Shown: positions 32,589 through 44,327, counted from the first letter of the stretch. The stretch: DNA of 64,000 bases from Myrica gale (GCA_963930655.1 OZ005608.1:13702001-13766000); one strand, 5' to 3'. A program made the numbers and translations. The notes: generated from the letters alone by a model not told the origin.

Positions 32589-32707
32589 GGGGTGCAACAC
32601 GAGGACTTCCCAGGAGGTCACCCATCCTAGTACTACTCTCGCCCAAGCGCGCTTAACTGCGGAGTTCTGATGGGATCCGGTGCATTAGTGCTGGTATGAT
32701 CGCACCC
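32589..32707 (-). rRNA. 5S rRNA: 5S rRNA, T59C type
   Basis: A-7 promoter. Intact counterpart of the 118-nt gene at 30663. Opens HOR-E copy 2. Confidence 0.95.
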
Positions 32708-32985
32708 GTTATGTTTGTTGCAATGATTTCTTATATGGATCCCTCTCACAGGGGAAATACATCCATTCACGGGTATTCAACGTCGCTGAAAGAGGTTTTT
32801 CGAGCCGAATTGCGACAAAAAAATATCCGAGTTTTTGAAAAATCAAAATTTCGTCATGTAGTTTTCGTCTTCGTTTTTCGCACCGGAAAAGTGGAGTGTT
32901 TTCAAATACCGGCGGAAATCTAATCCCGTTCAGATAAATATTTTTTCCGCACGAAAATCTTCTCGGGGGCGGGAAAAAAGATGTT

Positions 32986-33104
32986 GGGGTGCAACACGAG
33001 GACTTCCCAGGAGGTCACCCATCCTAGTACTACTCTCGCCCAAACACGCTTAACTGCGGAGTTCTGATGGGATCCGGTGCGTTAGTGCGGGTATGATCGC
33101 ACCC
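32986..33104 (-). rRNA. 5S rRNA: 5S rRNA, A16C+T24C+C61T type
   Basis: C-7 promoter. Counterpart of 31059. Confidence 0.93.
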
Positions 33105-33382
33105 GTTATGGTTGTTGCAATGATTTCTTATATGGATCCCTCTCACAGGGGAAATACATCCATTCACGGGTATTCAACGTCGCTGAAAGAGGTTTTTCGC
33201 GCCGAATTGCTACAAAAAAATATCGGAGTTTTTGAAAAATCAAAATTTCGTCATGTAGTTTTCGTCTTCGTTTTTCGCACCGGAAAAGTGGAGTGTTTTC
33301 AAATACCGGCGGAAATCTAATCCCGTTCAGATAAATATTTTTTCCGCACGAAAATCTTCTCGGGGGCGGGAAAAAAGATGTT

Positions 33383-33501
33383 GGGGTGCAACACGAGGAC
33401 TTCCCAGGAGGTCACCCATCCTAGTACTACTCTCGCCCAAACACGCTTAACTGCGGAGTTCTGATGGGATCCGGTGCGTTAGTGCGGGTATGATCGCACC
33501 C
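33383..33501 (-). rRNA. 5S rRNA: 5S rRNA, A16C+T24C+C61T type
   Basis: Fourth and last triple-mutant gene. C-7 promoter. Confidence 0.93.
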
Positions 33502-33779
33502 GTTATGGTTGTTGCAATGATTTCTTATATGGATCCCTCTCACAGGGGAAATACATCCATTCACGGGTATTCAACGTCGCTGAAAGAGGTTTTTCGCGCC
33601 GAATTGCTACAAAAAAATATCGGAGTTTTTGAAAAATCAAAATTTCGTCATGTAGTTTTCGTCTTCGTTTTTCGCACCGGAAAAGTGGAGTGTTTTCAAA
33701 TACCGGCGGAAATCTAATCCCGTTCAGATAAATATTTTTTCCGCACGAAAATCTTCTCGGGGGCGGGAAAAAAGATGTT

Positions 33780-33898
33780 GGGGTGCAACACGAGGACTTC
33801 CCAGGAGGTCACCCATCCTAGTACTACTCTCGCCCAAGCACGCTTAACTGCGGAGTTCTGATGGGATCCGGTGCATTAGTGCTGGTATGATCGCACCC
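33780..33898 (-). rRNA. 5S rRNA: 5S rRNA, consensus type
   Basis: C-7 promoter, A6 spacer. HOR-E copy 2. Confidence 0.96.
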
Positions 33899-34175
33899 GT
33901 TATGGTTGTTGCAATGATTTCTTATATGGATCCCTCTCACAGGGGAAATACATCCATTCACGGGTATTCAACGTCGCTGAAAGAGGTTTTTCGCGCCGAA
34001 TTGCTACAAAAAATATCGGAGTTTTTGAAAAATCAAAATTTCGTCATGTAGTTTTCGTCTTCGTTTTTCGCACCGGAAAAGTGGAGTGTTTTCAAATACC
34101 GGCGGAAATCTAATCCCGTTCAGATAAATATTTTTTCCGCACGAAAATCTTCTCGGGGGCGGGAAAAAAGATGTT

Positions 34176-34237
34176 GGGGTGCAACCCTGCGGAGTTCTGA
34201 TGGGATCCGGTGCATTAGTGCTGGTATGATCGCACCC
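34176..34237 (-). pseudogene. 5S rRNA pseudogene, 52-109 deleted
   Basis: C-7 promoter, A6 downstream spacer. Closes HOR-E copy 2. Confidence 0.92.
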
Positions 34238-34515
34238 GTTATGGTTGTTGCAATGATTTCTTATATGGATCCCTCTCACAGGGGAAATACATCCATTCAC
34301 GGGTATTCAACGTCGCTGAAAGAGGTTTTTCGCGCCGAATTGCGACAAAAAAATATCCGAGTTTTTGAAAAATCAAAATTTCGTCATGTAGTTTTCGTCT
34401 TCGTTTTTCGCACCGGAAAAGTGGAGTGTTTCCAAATACCGGCGGAAATCTAATCCCGTTCAGATAAATATTTTTTCCGCACGAAAATCTTCTCGGGGGC
34501 GGTAAAAAAGATGTT

Positions 34516-34634
34516 GGGGTGCAACACGAGGACTTCCCAGGAGGTCACCCATCCTAGTACTACTCTCGCCCAAGCGCGCTTAACTGCGGAGTTCTGATGG
34601 GATCCGGTGCATTAGTGCTGGTATGATCGCACCC
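34516..34634 (-). rRNA. 5S rRNA: 5S rRNA, T59C type
   Basis: A-7 promoter. First unit of the mixed region. Confidence 0.95.
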
Positions 34635-34912
34635 GTTATGTTTGTTGCAATGATTTCTTATATGGATCCCTCTCACAGGGGAAATACATCCATTCACGGG
34701 TATTCAACGTCGCTGAAAGAGGTTTTTCGCGCCGAATTGCGACAAAAAAATATCCGAGTTTTTGAAAAATCAAAATTTCGTCATGTAGTTTTCGTCTTCT
34801 TTTTTCGCACCGGAAAAGTGGAGTGTTTCCAAATACCGGCGGAAATCTAATCCCGTTCAGATAAATATTTTTTCCGCACGAAAATCTTCTCGGGGGCAGG
34901 AAAAAAGATGTT

Positions 34913-35031
34913 GGGGTGCAACACGAGGACTTCCCAGGAGGTCACCCATCCTAGTACTACTCTCGCCCAAGCACGCTTAACTACGGAGTTCTGATGGGAT
35001 CCGGTGCATTAGTGCTGGTATGATCGCACCC
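34913..35031 (-). rRNA. 5S rRNA: 5S rRNA, C49T type
   Basis: Only C49T copy; the change is in the two-base bulge of helix III. C-7 promoter. Downstream flank is GGGGGCAGG, shared with 22503. Confidence 0.94.
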
Positions 35032-35309
35032 GTTATGGTTGTTGCAATGATTTCTTATATGGATCCCTCTCACAGGGGAAATACATCCATTCACGGGTAT
35101 TCAACGTCGCTGAAAGAGGTTTTTCGCGCCGAATTGCGACAAAAAAATATCCGAGTTTTTGAAAAATCAAAATTTCGTCATGTAGTTTTCGTCTTCTTTT
35201 TTCGCACCGGAAAAGTGGAGTGTTTCCAAATACCGGCGGAAATCTAATCCCGTTCAGATAAATATTTTTTCCGCACGAAAATCTTCTCGGGGGCGGTAAA
35301 AAAGATGTT

Positions 35310-35428
35310 GGGGTGCAACACGAGGACTTCCCAGGAGGTCACCCATCCTAGTACTACTCTCGCCCAAGCGCGCTTAACTGCGGAGTTCTGATGGGATCCG
35401 GTGCATTAGTGCTGGTATGATCGCACCC
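35310..35428 (-). rRNA. 5S rRNA: 5S rRNA, T59C type
   Basis: A-7 promoter. Mixed region. Confidence 0.95.
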
Positions 35429-35706
35429 GTTATGTTTGTTGCAATGATTTCTTATATGGATCCCTCTCACAGGGGAAATACATCCATTCACGGGTATTCA
35501 ACGTCGCTGAAAGAGGTTTTTCGCGCCGAATTGCGACAAAAAAATATCCGAGTTTTTGAAAAATCAAAATTTCGTCATGTAGTTTTCGTCTTCTTTTTTC
35601 GCACCGGAAAAGTGGAGTGTTTCCAAATACCGGCGGAAATCTAATCCCGTTCAGATAAATATTTTTTCCGCACGAAAATCTTCTCGGGGGCGGGAAAAAA
35701 GATGTT

Positions 35707-35825
35707 GGGGTGCAACACGAGGACTTCCCAGGAGGTCACCCATCCTAGTACTACTCTCGCCCAAGCACGCTTAACTGCGGAGTTCTGATGGGATCCGGTG
35801 CATTAGTGCTGGTATGATCGCACCC
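35707..35825 (-). rRNA. 5S rRNA: 5S rRNA, consensus type
   Basis: C-7 promoter, A7 CTAC spacer. Confidence 0.96.
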
Positions 35826-36103
35826 GTTATGGTTGTTGCAATGATTTCTTATATGGATCCCTCTCACAGGGGAAATACATCCATTCACGGGTATTCAACG
35901 TCGCTGAAAGAGGTTTTTCGCGCCGAATTGCTACAAAAAAATATCGGAGTTTTTGAAAAATCAAAATTTCGTCATGTAGTTTTCGTCTTCGTTTTTCGCA
36001 CCGGAAAAGTGGAGTGTTTTCAAATACCGGCGGAAATCTAATCCCGTTCAGATAAATATTTTTTCCGCACGAAAATCTTCTCGGGGGCGGGAAAAAAGAT
36101 GTT

Positions 36104-36222
36104 GGGGTGCAACACGAGGACTTCCCAGGAGGTCACCCATCCTAGTACTACTCTCGCCCAAGCACGCTTAACTGCGGAGTTCTGATGGGATCCGGTGCAT
36201 TAGTGCTGGTATGATCGCACCC
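36104..36222 (-). rRNA. 5S rRNA: 5S rRNA, consensus type
   Basis: C-7 promoter, A7 CTAC spacer leading into a deleted copy without the usual A6. Confidence 0.96.
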
Positions 36223-36500
36223 GTTATGGTTGTTGCAATGATTTCTTATATGGATCCCTCTCACAGGGGAAATACATCCATTCACGGGTATTCAACGTCG
36301 CTGAAAGAGGTTTTTCGCGCCGAATTGCTACAAAAAAATATCGGAGTTTTTGAAAAATCAAAATTTCGTCATGTAGTTTTCGTCTTCGTTTTTCGCACCG
36401 GAAAAGTGGAGTGTTTTCAAATACCGGCGGAAATCTAATCCCGTTCAGATAAATATTTTTTCCGCACGAAAATCTTCTCGGGGGCGGGAAAAAAGATGTT

Positions 36501-36562
36501 GGGGTGCAACCCTGCGGAGTTCTGATGGGATCCGGTGCATTAGTGCTGGTATGATCGCACCC
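36501..36562 (-). pseudogene. 5S rRNA pseudogene, 52-109 deleted, A7 downstream spacer
   Basis: Second deleted copy whose downstream spacer has A7, here on a CTAC/CGGAG background. C-7 promoter. Confidence 0.92.
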
Positions 36563-36840
36563 GTTATGGTTGTTGCAATGATTTCTTATATGGATCCCTC
36601 TCACAGGGGAAATACATCCATTCACGGGTATTCAACGTCGCTGAAAGAGGTTTTTCGCGCCGAATTGCGACAAAAAAATATCCGAGTTTTTGAAAAATCA
36701 AAATTTCGTCATGTAGTTTTCGTCTTCGTTTTTCGCACCGGAAAAGTGGAGTGTTTCCAAATACCGGCGGAAATCTAATCCCGTTCAGATAAATATTTTT
36801 TCCGCACGAAAATCTTCTCGGGGGCGGTAAAAAAGATGTT

Positions 36841-36959
36841 GGGGTGCAACACGAGGACTTCCCAGGAGGTCACCCATCCTAGTACTACTCTCGCCCAAGC
36901 GCGCTTAACTGCGGAGTTCTGATGGGATCCGGTGCATTAGTGCTGGTATGATCGCACCC
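36841..36959 (-). rRNA. 5S rRNA: 5S rRNA, T59C type
   Basis: A-7 promoter. Mixed region. Confidence 0.95.
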
Positions 36960-37237
36960 GTTATGTTTGTTGCAATGATTTCTTATATGGATCCCTCTCA
37001 CAGGGGAAATACATCCATTCACGGGTATTCAACGTCGCTGAAAGAGGTTTTTCGCGCCGAATTGCGACAAAAAAATATCCGAGTTTTTGAAAAATCAAAA
37101 TTTCGTCATGTAGTTTTCGTCTTCGTTTTTCGCACCGGAAAAGTGGAGTGTTTCCAAATACCGGCGGAAATCTAATCCCGTTCAGATAAATATTTTTTCC
37201 GCACGAAAATCTTCTCGGGGGCGGTAAAAAAGATGTT

Positions 37238-37356
37238 GGGGTGCAACACGAGGACTTCCCAGGAGGTCACCCATCCTAGTACTACTCTCGCCCAAGCACG
37301 CTTAACTGCGGAGTTCTGATGGGATCCGGTGCATTAGTGCTGGTATGATCGCACCC
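37238..37356 (-). rRNA. 5S rRNA: 5S rRNA, consensus type
   Basis: C-7 promoter. Upstream spacer has a private T-to-A change (AATATATTTTCC). Confidence 0.96.
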
Positions 37357-37634
37357 GTTATGGTTGTTGCAATGATTTCTTATATGGATCCCTCTCACAG
37401 GGGAAATACATCCATTCACGGGTATTCAACGTCGCTGAAAGAGGTTTTTCGCGCCGAATTGCTACAAAAAAATATCGGAGTTTTTGAAAAATCAAAATTT
37501 CGTCATGTAGTTTTCGTCTTCGTTTTTCGCACCGGAAAAGTGGAGTGTTTTCAAATACCGGCGGAAATCTAATCCCGTTCAGATAAATATATTTTCCGCA
37601 CGAAAATCTTCTCGGGGGCGGGAAAAAAGATGTT

Positions 37635-37753
37635 GGGGTGCAACACGAGGACTTCCCAGGAGGTCACCCATCCTAGTACTACTCTCGCCCAAGCACGCTT
37701 AACTGCGGAGTTCTGATGGGATCCGGTGCATTAGTGCTGGTATGATCGCACCC
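37635..37753 (-). rRNA. 5S rRNA: 5S rRNA, consensus type
   Basis: C-7 and C-18T promoter, A6 spacer: the dimer-type unit of HOR-C found outside that block. Confidence 0.96.
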
Positions 37754-38030
37754 GTTATGGTTGTTGCAATAATTTCTTATATGGATCCCTCTCACAGGGG
37801 AAATACATCCATTCACGGGTATTCAACGTCGCTGAAAGAGGTTTTTCGCGCCGAATTGCTACAAAAAATATCGGAGTTTTTGAAAAATCAAAATTTCGTC
37901 ATGTAGTTTTCGTCTTCGTTTTTCGCACCGGAAAAGTGGAGTGTTTTCAAATACCGGCGGAAATCTAATCCCGTTCAGATAAATATTTTTTCCGCACGAA
38001 AATCTTCTCGGGGGCGGGAAAAAAGATGTT

Positions 38031-38092
38031 GGGGTGCAACCCTGCGGAGTTCTGATGGGATCCGGTGCATTAGTGCTGGTATGATCGCACCC
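38031..38092 (-). pseudogene. 5S rRNA pseudogene, 52-109 deleted
   Basis: C-7 promoter, A6 downstream spacer. Confidence 0.92.
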
Positions 38093-38370
38093 GTTATGGT
38101 TGTTGCAATGATTTCTTATATGGATCCCTCTCACAGGGGAAATACATCCATTCACGGGTATTCAACGTCGCTGAAAGAGGTTTTTCGCGCCGAATTGCGA
38201 CAAAAAAATATCCGAGTTTTTGAAAAATCAAAATTTCGTCATGTAGTTTTCGTCTTCGTTTTTCGCACCGGAAAAGTGGAGTGTTTCCAAATACCGGCGG
38301 AAATCTAATCCCGTTCAGATAAATATTTTTTCCGCACGAAAATCTTCTCGGGGGCGGTAAAAAAGATGTT

Positions 38371-38489
38371 GGGGTGCAACACGAGGACTTCCCAGGAGGT
38401 CACCCATCCTAGTACTACTCTCGCCCAAGCGCGCTTAACTGCGGAGTTCTGATGGGATCCGGTGCATTAGTGCTGGTATGATCGCACCC
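38371..38489 (-). rRNA. 5S rRNA: 5S rRNA, T59C type
   Basis: A-7 promoter. First of three consecutive T59C genes. Confidence 0.95.
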
Positions 38490-38767
38490 GTTATGTTTGT
38501 TGCAATGATTTCTTATATGGATCCCTCTCACAGGGGAAATACATCCATTCACGGGTATTCAACGTCGCTGAAAGAGGTTTTTCGCGCCGAATTGCGACAA
38601 AAAAATATCCGAGTTTTTGAAAAATCAAAATTTCGTCATGTAGTTTTCGTCTTCGTTTTTCGCACCGGAAAAGTGGAGTGTTTCCAAATACCGGCGGAAA
38701 TCTAATCCCGTTCAGATAAATATTTTTTCCGCACGAAAATCTTCTCGGGGGCGGTAAAAAAGATGTT

Positions 38768-38886
38768 GGGGTGCAACACGAGGACTTCCCAGGAGGTCAC
38801 CCATCCTAGTACTACTCTCGCCCAAGCGCGCTTAACTGCGGAGTTCTGATGGGATCCGGTGCATTAGTGCTGGTATGATCGCACCC
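38768..38886 (-). rRNA. 5S rRNA: 5S rRNA, T59C type
   Basis: A-7 promoter. Second of three consecutive T59C genes. Confidence 0.95.
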
Positions 38887-39164
38887 GTTATGTTTGTTGC
38901 AATGATTTCTTATATGGATCCCTCTCACAGGGGAAATACATCCATTCACGGGTATTCAACGTCGCTGAAAGAGGTTTTTCGCGCCGAATTGCGACAAAAA
39001 AATATCCGAGTTTTTGAAAAATCAAAATTTCGTCATGTAGTTTTCGTCTTCTTTTTTCGCACCGGAAAAGTGGAGTGTTTCCAAATACCGGCGGAAATCT
39101 AATCCCGTTCAGATAAATATTTTTTCCGCACGAAAATCTTCTCGGGGGCGGTAAAAAAGATGTT

Positions 39165-39283
39165 GGGGTGCAACACGAGGACTTCCCAGGAGGTCACCCA
39201 TCCTAGTACTACTCTCGCCCAAGCGCGCTTAACTGCGGAGTTCTGATGGGATCCGGTGCATTAGTGCTGGTATGATCGCACCC
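39165..39283 (-). rRNA. 5S rRNA: 5S rRNA, T59C type
   Basis: A-7 promoter. Upstream spacer has private changes (ATTTCGAC, ATATCTGAG) and the GGAGCG marker shared with 41885, 45002 and 48912. Confidence 0.95.
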
Positions 39284-39561
39284 GTTATGTTTGTTGCAAT
39301 GATTTCTTATATGGATCCCTCTCACAGGGGAAATACATCCATTCACGGGTATTCAACGTCGCTGAAAGAGGTTTTTCGCGCCGAATTTCGACAAAAAAAT
39401 ATCTGAGTTTTTGAAAAATCAAAATTTCGTCATGTAGTTTTCGTCTTCGTTTTTCGCACCGGAAAAGTGGAGCGTTTTCAAATACCGGCGGAAATCTAAT
39501 CCCGTTCAGATAAATATTTTTTCCGCACGAAAATCTTCTCGGGGGCGGGAAAAAAGATGTT

Positions 39562-39680
39562 GGGGTGCAACACGAGGACTTCCCAGGAGGTCACCCATCC
39601 TAGTACTACTCTCGCCCAAACACGCTTAACTGCGGAGTTCTGATGGGATCCGGTGCATTAGTGCTGGTATGATCGCACCC
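39562..39680 (-). rRNA. 5S rRNA: 5S rRNA, C61T type
   Basis: C61T reappears here. C-7 promoter; upstream spacer has CCGTACAG instead of CCGTTCAG. Confidence 0.95.
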
Positions 39681-39958
39681 GTTATGGTTGTTGCAATGAT
39701 TTCTTATATGGATCCCTCTCACAGGGGAAATACATCCATTCACGGGTATTCAACGTCGCTGAAAGAGGTTTTTCGCGCCGAATTGCTACAAAAAAATATC
39801 GGAGTTTTTGAAAAATCAAAATTTCGTCATGTAGTTTTCGTCTTCGTTTTTCGCACCGGAAAAGTGGAGTGTTTTCAAATACCGGCGGAAATCTAATCCC
39901 GTACAGATAAATATTTTTTCCGCACGAAAATCTTCTCGGGGGCGGGAAAAAAGATGTT

Positions 39959-40077
39959 GGGGTGCAACACGAGGACTTCCCAGGAGGTCACCCATCCTAG
40001 TACTACTCTCGCCCAAGCACGCTTAACTGCGGAGTTCTGATGGGATCCGGTGCATTAGTGCTGGTATGATCGCACCC
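39959..40077 (-). rRNA. 5S rRNA: 5S rRNA, consensus type
   Basis: C-7 promoter, CCGTACAG spacer marker. Confidence 0.96.
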
Positions 40078-40355
40078 GTTATGGTTGTTGCAATGATTTC
40101 TTATATGGATCCCTCTCACAGGGGAAATACATCCATTCACGGGTATTCAACGTCGCTGAAAGAGGTTTTTCGCGCCGAATTGCTACAAAAAAATATCGGA
40201 GTTTTTGAAAAATCAAAATTTCGTCATGTAGTTTTCGTCTTCGTTTTTCGCACCGGAAAAGTGGAGTGTTTTCAAATACCGGCGGAAATCTAATCCCGTA
40301 CAGATAAATATTTTTTCCGCACGAAAATCTTCTCGGGGGCGGGAAAAAAGATGTT

Positions 40356-40474
40356 GGGGTGCAACACGAGGACTTCCCAGGAGGTCACCCATCCTAGTAC
40401 TACTCTCGCCCAAGCACGCTTAACTGCGGAGTTCTGATGGGATCCGGTGCATTAGTGCTGGTATGATCGCACCC
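40356..40474 (-). rRNA. 5S rRNA: 5S rRNA, consensus type
   Basis: C-7 promoter, A6 spacer, last unit before HOR-F. Confidence 0.96.
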
Positions 40475-40751
40475 GTTATGGTTGTTGCAATGATTTCTTA
40501 TATGGATCCCTCTCACAGGGGAAATACATCCATTCACGGGTATTCAACGTCGCTGAAAGAGGTTTTTCGCGCCGAATTGCTACAAAAAATATCGGAGTTT
40601 TTGAAAAATCAAAATTTCGTCATGTAGTTTTCGTCTTCGTTTTTCGCACCGGAAAAGTGGAGTGTTTTCAAATACCGGCGGAAATCTAATCCCGTTCAGA
40701 TAAATATTTTTTCCGCACGAAAATCTTCTCGGGGGCGGGAAAAAAGATGTT

Positions 40752-40813
40752 GGGGTGCAACCCTGCGGAGTTCTGATGGGATCCGGTGCATTAGTGCTGG
40801 TATGATCGCACCC
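40752..40813 (-). pseudogene. 5S rRNA pseudogene, 52-109 deleted
   Basis: Opens HOR-F block 1. C-7 promoter, A6 downstream spacer. Confidence 0.92.
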
Positions 40814-41091
40814 GTTATGGTTGTTGCAATGATTTCTTATATGGATCCCTCTCACAGGGGAAATACATCCATTCACGGGTATTCAACGTCGCTGAAAGAG
40901 GTTTTTCGCGCCGAATTGCGACAAAAAAATATCCGAGTTTTTGAAAAATCAAAATTTCGTCATGTAGTTTTCGTCTTCGTTTTTCGCACCGGAAAAGTGG
41001 AGTGTTTCCAAATACCGGCGGAAATCTAATCCCGTTCAGATAAATATTTTTTCCGCACGAAAATCTTCTCGGGGGCGGTAAAAAAGATGTT

Positions 41092-41210
41092 GGGGTGCAA
41101 CACGAGGACTTCCCAGGAGGTCACCCATCCTAGTACTACTCTCGCCCAAGCGCGCTTAACTGCGGAGTTCTGATGGGATCCGGTGCATTAGTGCTGGTAT
41201 GATCGCACCC
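41092..41210 (-). rRNA. 5S rRNA: 5S rRNA, T59C type
   Basis: A-7 promoter. HOR-F block 1. Confidence 0.95.
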
Positions 41211-41488
41211 GTTATGTTTGTTGCAATGATTTCTTATATGGATCCCTCTCACAGGGGAAATACATCCATTCACGGGTATTCAACGTCGCTGAAAGAGGTT
41301 TTTCGCGCCGAATTGCGACAAAAAAATATCCGAGTTTTTGAAAAATCAAAATTTCGTCATGTAGTTTTCGTCTTCTTTTTTCGCACCGGAAAAGTGGAGT
41401 GTTTCCAAATACCGGCGGAAATCTAATCCCGTTCAGATAAATATTTTTTCCGCACGAAAATCTTCTCGGGGGCGGTAAAAAAGATGTT

Positions 41489-41607
41489 GGGGTGCAACAC
41501 GAGGACTTCCCAGGAGGTCACCCATCCTAGTACTACTCTCGCCCAAGCGCGCTTAACTGCGGAGTTCTGATGGGATCCGGTGCATTAGTGCTGGTATGAT
41601 CGCACCC
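41489..41607 (-). rRNA. 5S rRNA: 5S rRNA, T59C type
   Basis: A-7 promoter. HOR-F block 1; its upstream spacer is the 277-bp GGGGCAGG form. Confidence 0.95.
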
Positions 41608-41884
41608 GTTATGTTTGTTGCAATGATTTCTTATATGGATCCCTCTCACAGGGGAAATACATCCATTCACGGGTATTCAACGTCGCTGAAAGAGGTTTTT
41701 CGAGCCGAATTGCGACAAAAAAATATCCGAGTTTTTGAAAAATCAAAATTTCGTCATGTAGTTTTCGTCTTCTTTTTTCGCACCGGAAAAGTGGAGTGTT
41801 TCCAAATACCGGCGGAAATCTAATCCCGTTCAGATAAATATTTTTTCCGCACGAAAATCTTCTCGGGGCAGGAAAAAAGATGTT

Positions 41885-42003
41885 GGGGTGCAACACGAGG
41901 ACTTCCCAGGAGGTCACCCATCCTAGTACTACTCTCGCCCAAGCACGCTTAACTGCGGTGTTCTGATGGGATCCGGTGCATTAGTGCTGGTAGGATCGCA
42001 CCC
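41885..42003 (-). rRNA. 5S rRNA: 5S rRNA, A11C+T45A type
   Basis: First copy of this type. A11C alters conserved loop A; T45A breaks the A32-U45 pair of helix III. A-7 promoter. Its upstream spacer has the GGAGCG marker otherwise upstream of T59C genes, so the unit looks recombinant. Confidence 0.93.
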
Positions 42004-42281
42004 GTTATGTTTGTTGCAATGATTTCTTATATGGATCCCTCTCACAGGGGAAATACATCCATTCACGGGTATTCAACGTCGCTGAAAGAGGTTTTTCGCG
42101 CCGAATTGCGACAAAAAAATATCCGAGTTTTTGAAAAATCAAAATTTCGTCATGTAGTTTTCGTCTTCGTTTTTCGCACCGGAAAAGTGGAGCGTTTTCA
42201 AATACCGGCGGAAATCTAATCCCGTTCAGATAAATATTTTTTCCGCACGAAAATCTTCTCGGGGGCGGGAAAAAAGATGTT

Positions 42282-42400
42282 GGGGTGCAACACGAGGACT
42301 TCCCAGGAGGTCACCCATCCTAGTACTACTCTCGCCCAAACACGCTTAACTGCGGAGTTCTGATGGGATCCGGTGCATTAGTGCTGGTATGATCGCACCC
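42282..42400 (-). rRNA. 5S rRNA: 5S rRNA, C61T type
   Basis: C-7 promoter, CCGTACAG spacer marker. HOR-F block 1. Confidence 0.95.
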
Positions 42401-42678
42401 GTTATGGTTGTTGCAATGATTTCTTATATGGATCCCTCTCACAGGGGAAATACATCCATTCACGGGTATTCAACGTCGCTGAAAGAGGTTTTTCGCGCCG
42501 AATTGCTACAAAAAAATATCGGAGTTTTTGAAAAATCAAAATTTCGTCATGTAGTTTTCGTCTTCGTTTTTCGCACCGGAAAAGTGGAGTGTTTTCAAAT
42601 ACCGGCGGAAATCTAATCCCGTACAGATAAATATTTTTTCCGCACGAAAATCTTCTCGGGGGCGGGAAAAAAGATGTT

Positions 42679-42797
42679 GGGGTGCAACACGAGGACTTCC
42701 CAGGAGGTCACCCATCCTAGTACTACTCTCGCCCAAGCACGCTTAACTGCGGAGTTCTGATGGGATCCGGTGCATTAGTGCTGGTATGATCGCACCC
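42679..42797 (-). rRNA. 5S rRNA: 5S rRNA, consensus type
   Basis: C-7 promoter, CCGTACAG spacer marker. HOR-F block 1. Confidence 0.96.
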
Positions 42798-43075
42798 GTT
42801 ATGGTTGTTGCAATGATTTCTTATATGGATCCCTCTCACAGGGGAAATACATCCATTCACGGGTATTCAACGTCGCTGAAAGAGGTTTTTCGCGCCGAAT
42901 TGCTACAAAAAAATATCGGAGTTTTTGAAAAATCAAAATTTCGTCATGTAGTTTTCGTCTTCGTTTTTCGCACCGGAAAAGTGGAGTGTTTTCAAATACC
43001 GGCGGAAATCTAATCCCGTACAGATAAATATTTTTTCCGCACGAAAATCTTCTCGGGGGCGGGAAAAAAGATGTT

Positions 43076-43194
43076 GGGGTGCAACACGAGGACTTCCCAG
43101 GAGGTCACCCATCCTAGTACTACTCTCGCCCAAGCACGCTTAACTGCGGAGTTCTGATGGGATCCGGTGCATTAGTGCTGGTATGATCGCACCC
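43076..43194 (-). rRNA. 5S rRNA: 5S rRNA, consensus type
   Basis: C-7 promoter, A6 spacer. Closes HOR-F block 1. Confidence 0.96.
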
Positions 43195-43471
43195 GTTATG
43201 GTTGTTGCAATGATTTCTTATATGGATCCCTCTCACAGGGGAAATACATCCATTCACGGGTATTCAACGTCGCTGAAAGAGGTTTTTCGCGCCGAATTGC
43301 TACAAAAAATATCGGAGTTTTTGAAAAATCAAAATTTCGTCATGTAGTTTTCGTCTTCGTTTTTCGCACCGGAAAAGTGGAGTGTTTTCAAATACCGGCG
43401 GAAATCTAATCCCGTTCAGATAAATATTTTTTCCGCACGAAAATCTTCTCGGGGGCGGGAAAAAAGATGTT

Positions 43472-43533
43472 GGGGTGCAACCCTGCGGAGTTCTGATGGG
43501 ATCCGGTGCATTAGTGCTGGTATGATCGCACCC
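43472..43533 (-). pseudogene. 5S rRNA pseudogene, 52-109 deleted
   Basis: Opens HOR-F block 2. C-7 promoter. Confidence 0.92.
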
Positions 43534-43811
43534 GTTATGGTTGTTGCAATGATTTCTTATATGGATCCCTCTCACAGGGGAAATACATCCATTCACGGGT
43601 ATTCAACGTCGCTGAAAGAGGTTTTTCGCGCCGAATTGCGACAAAAAAATATCCGAGTTTTTGAAAAATCAAAATTTCGTCATGTAGTTTTCGTCTTCGT
43701 TTTTCGCACCGGAAAAGTGGAGTGTTTCCAAATACCGGCGGAAATCTAATCCCGTTCAGATAAATATTTTTTCCGCACGAAAATCTTCTCGGGGGCGGTA
43801 AAAAAGATGTT

Positions 43812-43930
43812 GGGGTGCAACACGAGGACTTCCCAGGAGGTCACCCATCCTAGTACTACTCTCGCCCAAGCGCGCTTAACTGCGGAGTTCTGATGGGATC
43901 CGGTGCATTAGTGCTGGTATGATCGCACCC
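43812..43930 (-). rRNA. 5S rRNA: 5S rRNA, T59C type
   Basis: A-7 promoter. HOR-F block 2. Confidence 0.95.
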
Positions 43931-44208
43931 GTTATGTTTGTTGCAATGATTTCTTATATGGATCCCTCTCACAGGGGAAATACATCCATTCACGGGTATT
44001 CAACGTCGCTGAAAGAGGTTTTTCGCGCCGAATTGCGACAAAAAAATATCCGAGTTTTTGAAAAATCAAAATTTCGTCATGTAGTTTTCGTCTTCTTTTT
44101 TCGCACCGGAAAAGTGGAGTGTTTCCAAATACCGGCGGAAATCTAATCCCGTTCAGATAAATATTTTTTCCGCACGAAAATCTTCTCGGGGGCGGTAAAA
44201 AAGATGTT

Positions 44209-44327
44209 GGGGTGCAACACGAGGACTTCCCAGGAGGTCACCCATCCTAGTACTACTCTCGCCCAAGCGCGCTTAACTGCGGAGTTCTGATGGGATCCGG
44301 TGCATTAGTGCTGGTATGATCGCACCC
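44209..44327 (-). rRNA. 5S rRNA: 5S rRNA, T59C type
   Basis: A-7 promoter. HOR-F block 2. Confidence 0.95.

Larger units (their letters stand above)
30663..34515 (-). repeat. HOR-E: five-unit repeat, 2 copies of about 1927 bp
   Basis: Copies start at 30663 and 32589. Each reads T59C, two triple-mutant units (A16C+T24C+C61T), consensus(A6), deleted. The first copy is 1 bp shorter because its T59C gene lost one base. Confidence 0.9.

Noticed and set aside
39816..40016. A 66-codon minus-strand open frame near the CCGTACAG spacers
   Set aside because: It runs from within the 5S gene into spacer and depends on a single T-to-A spacer change that removes a stop. It is a by-product, not a gene.
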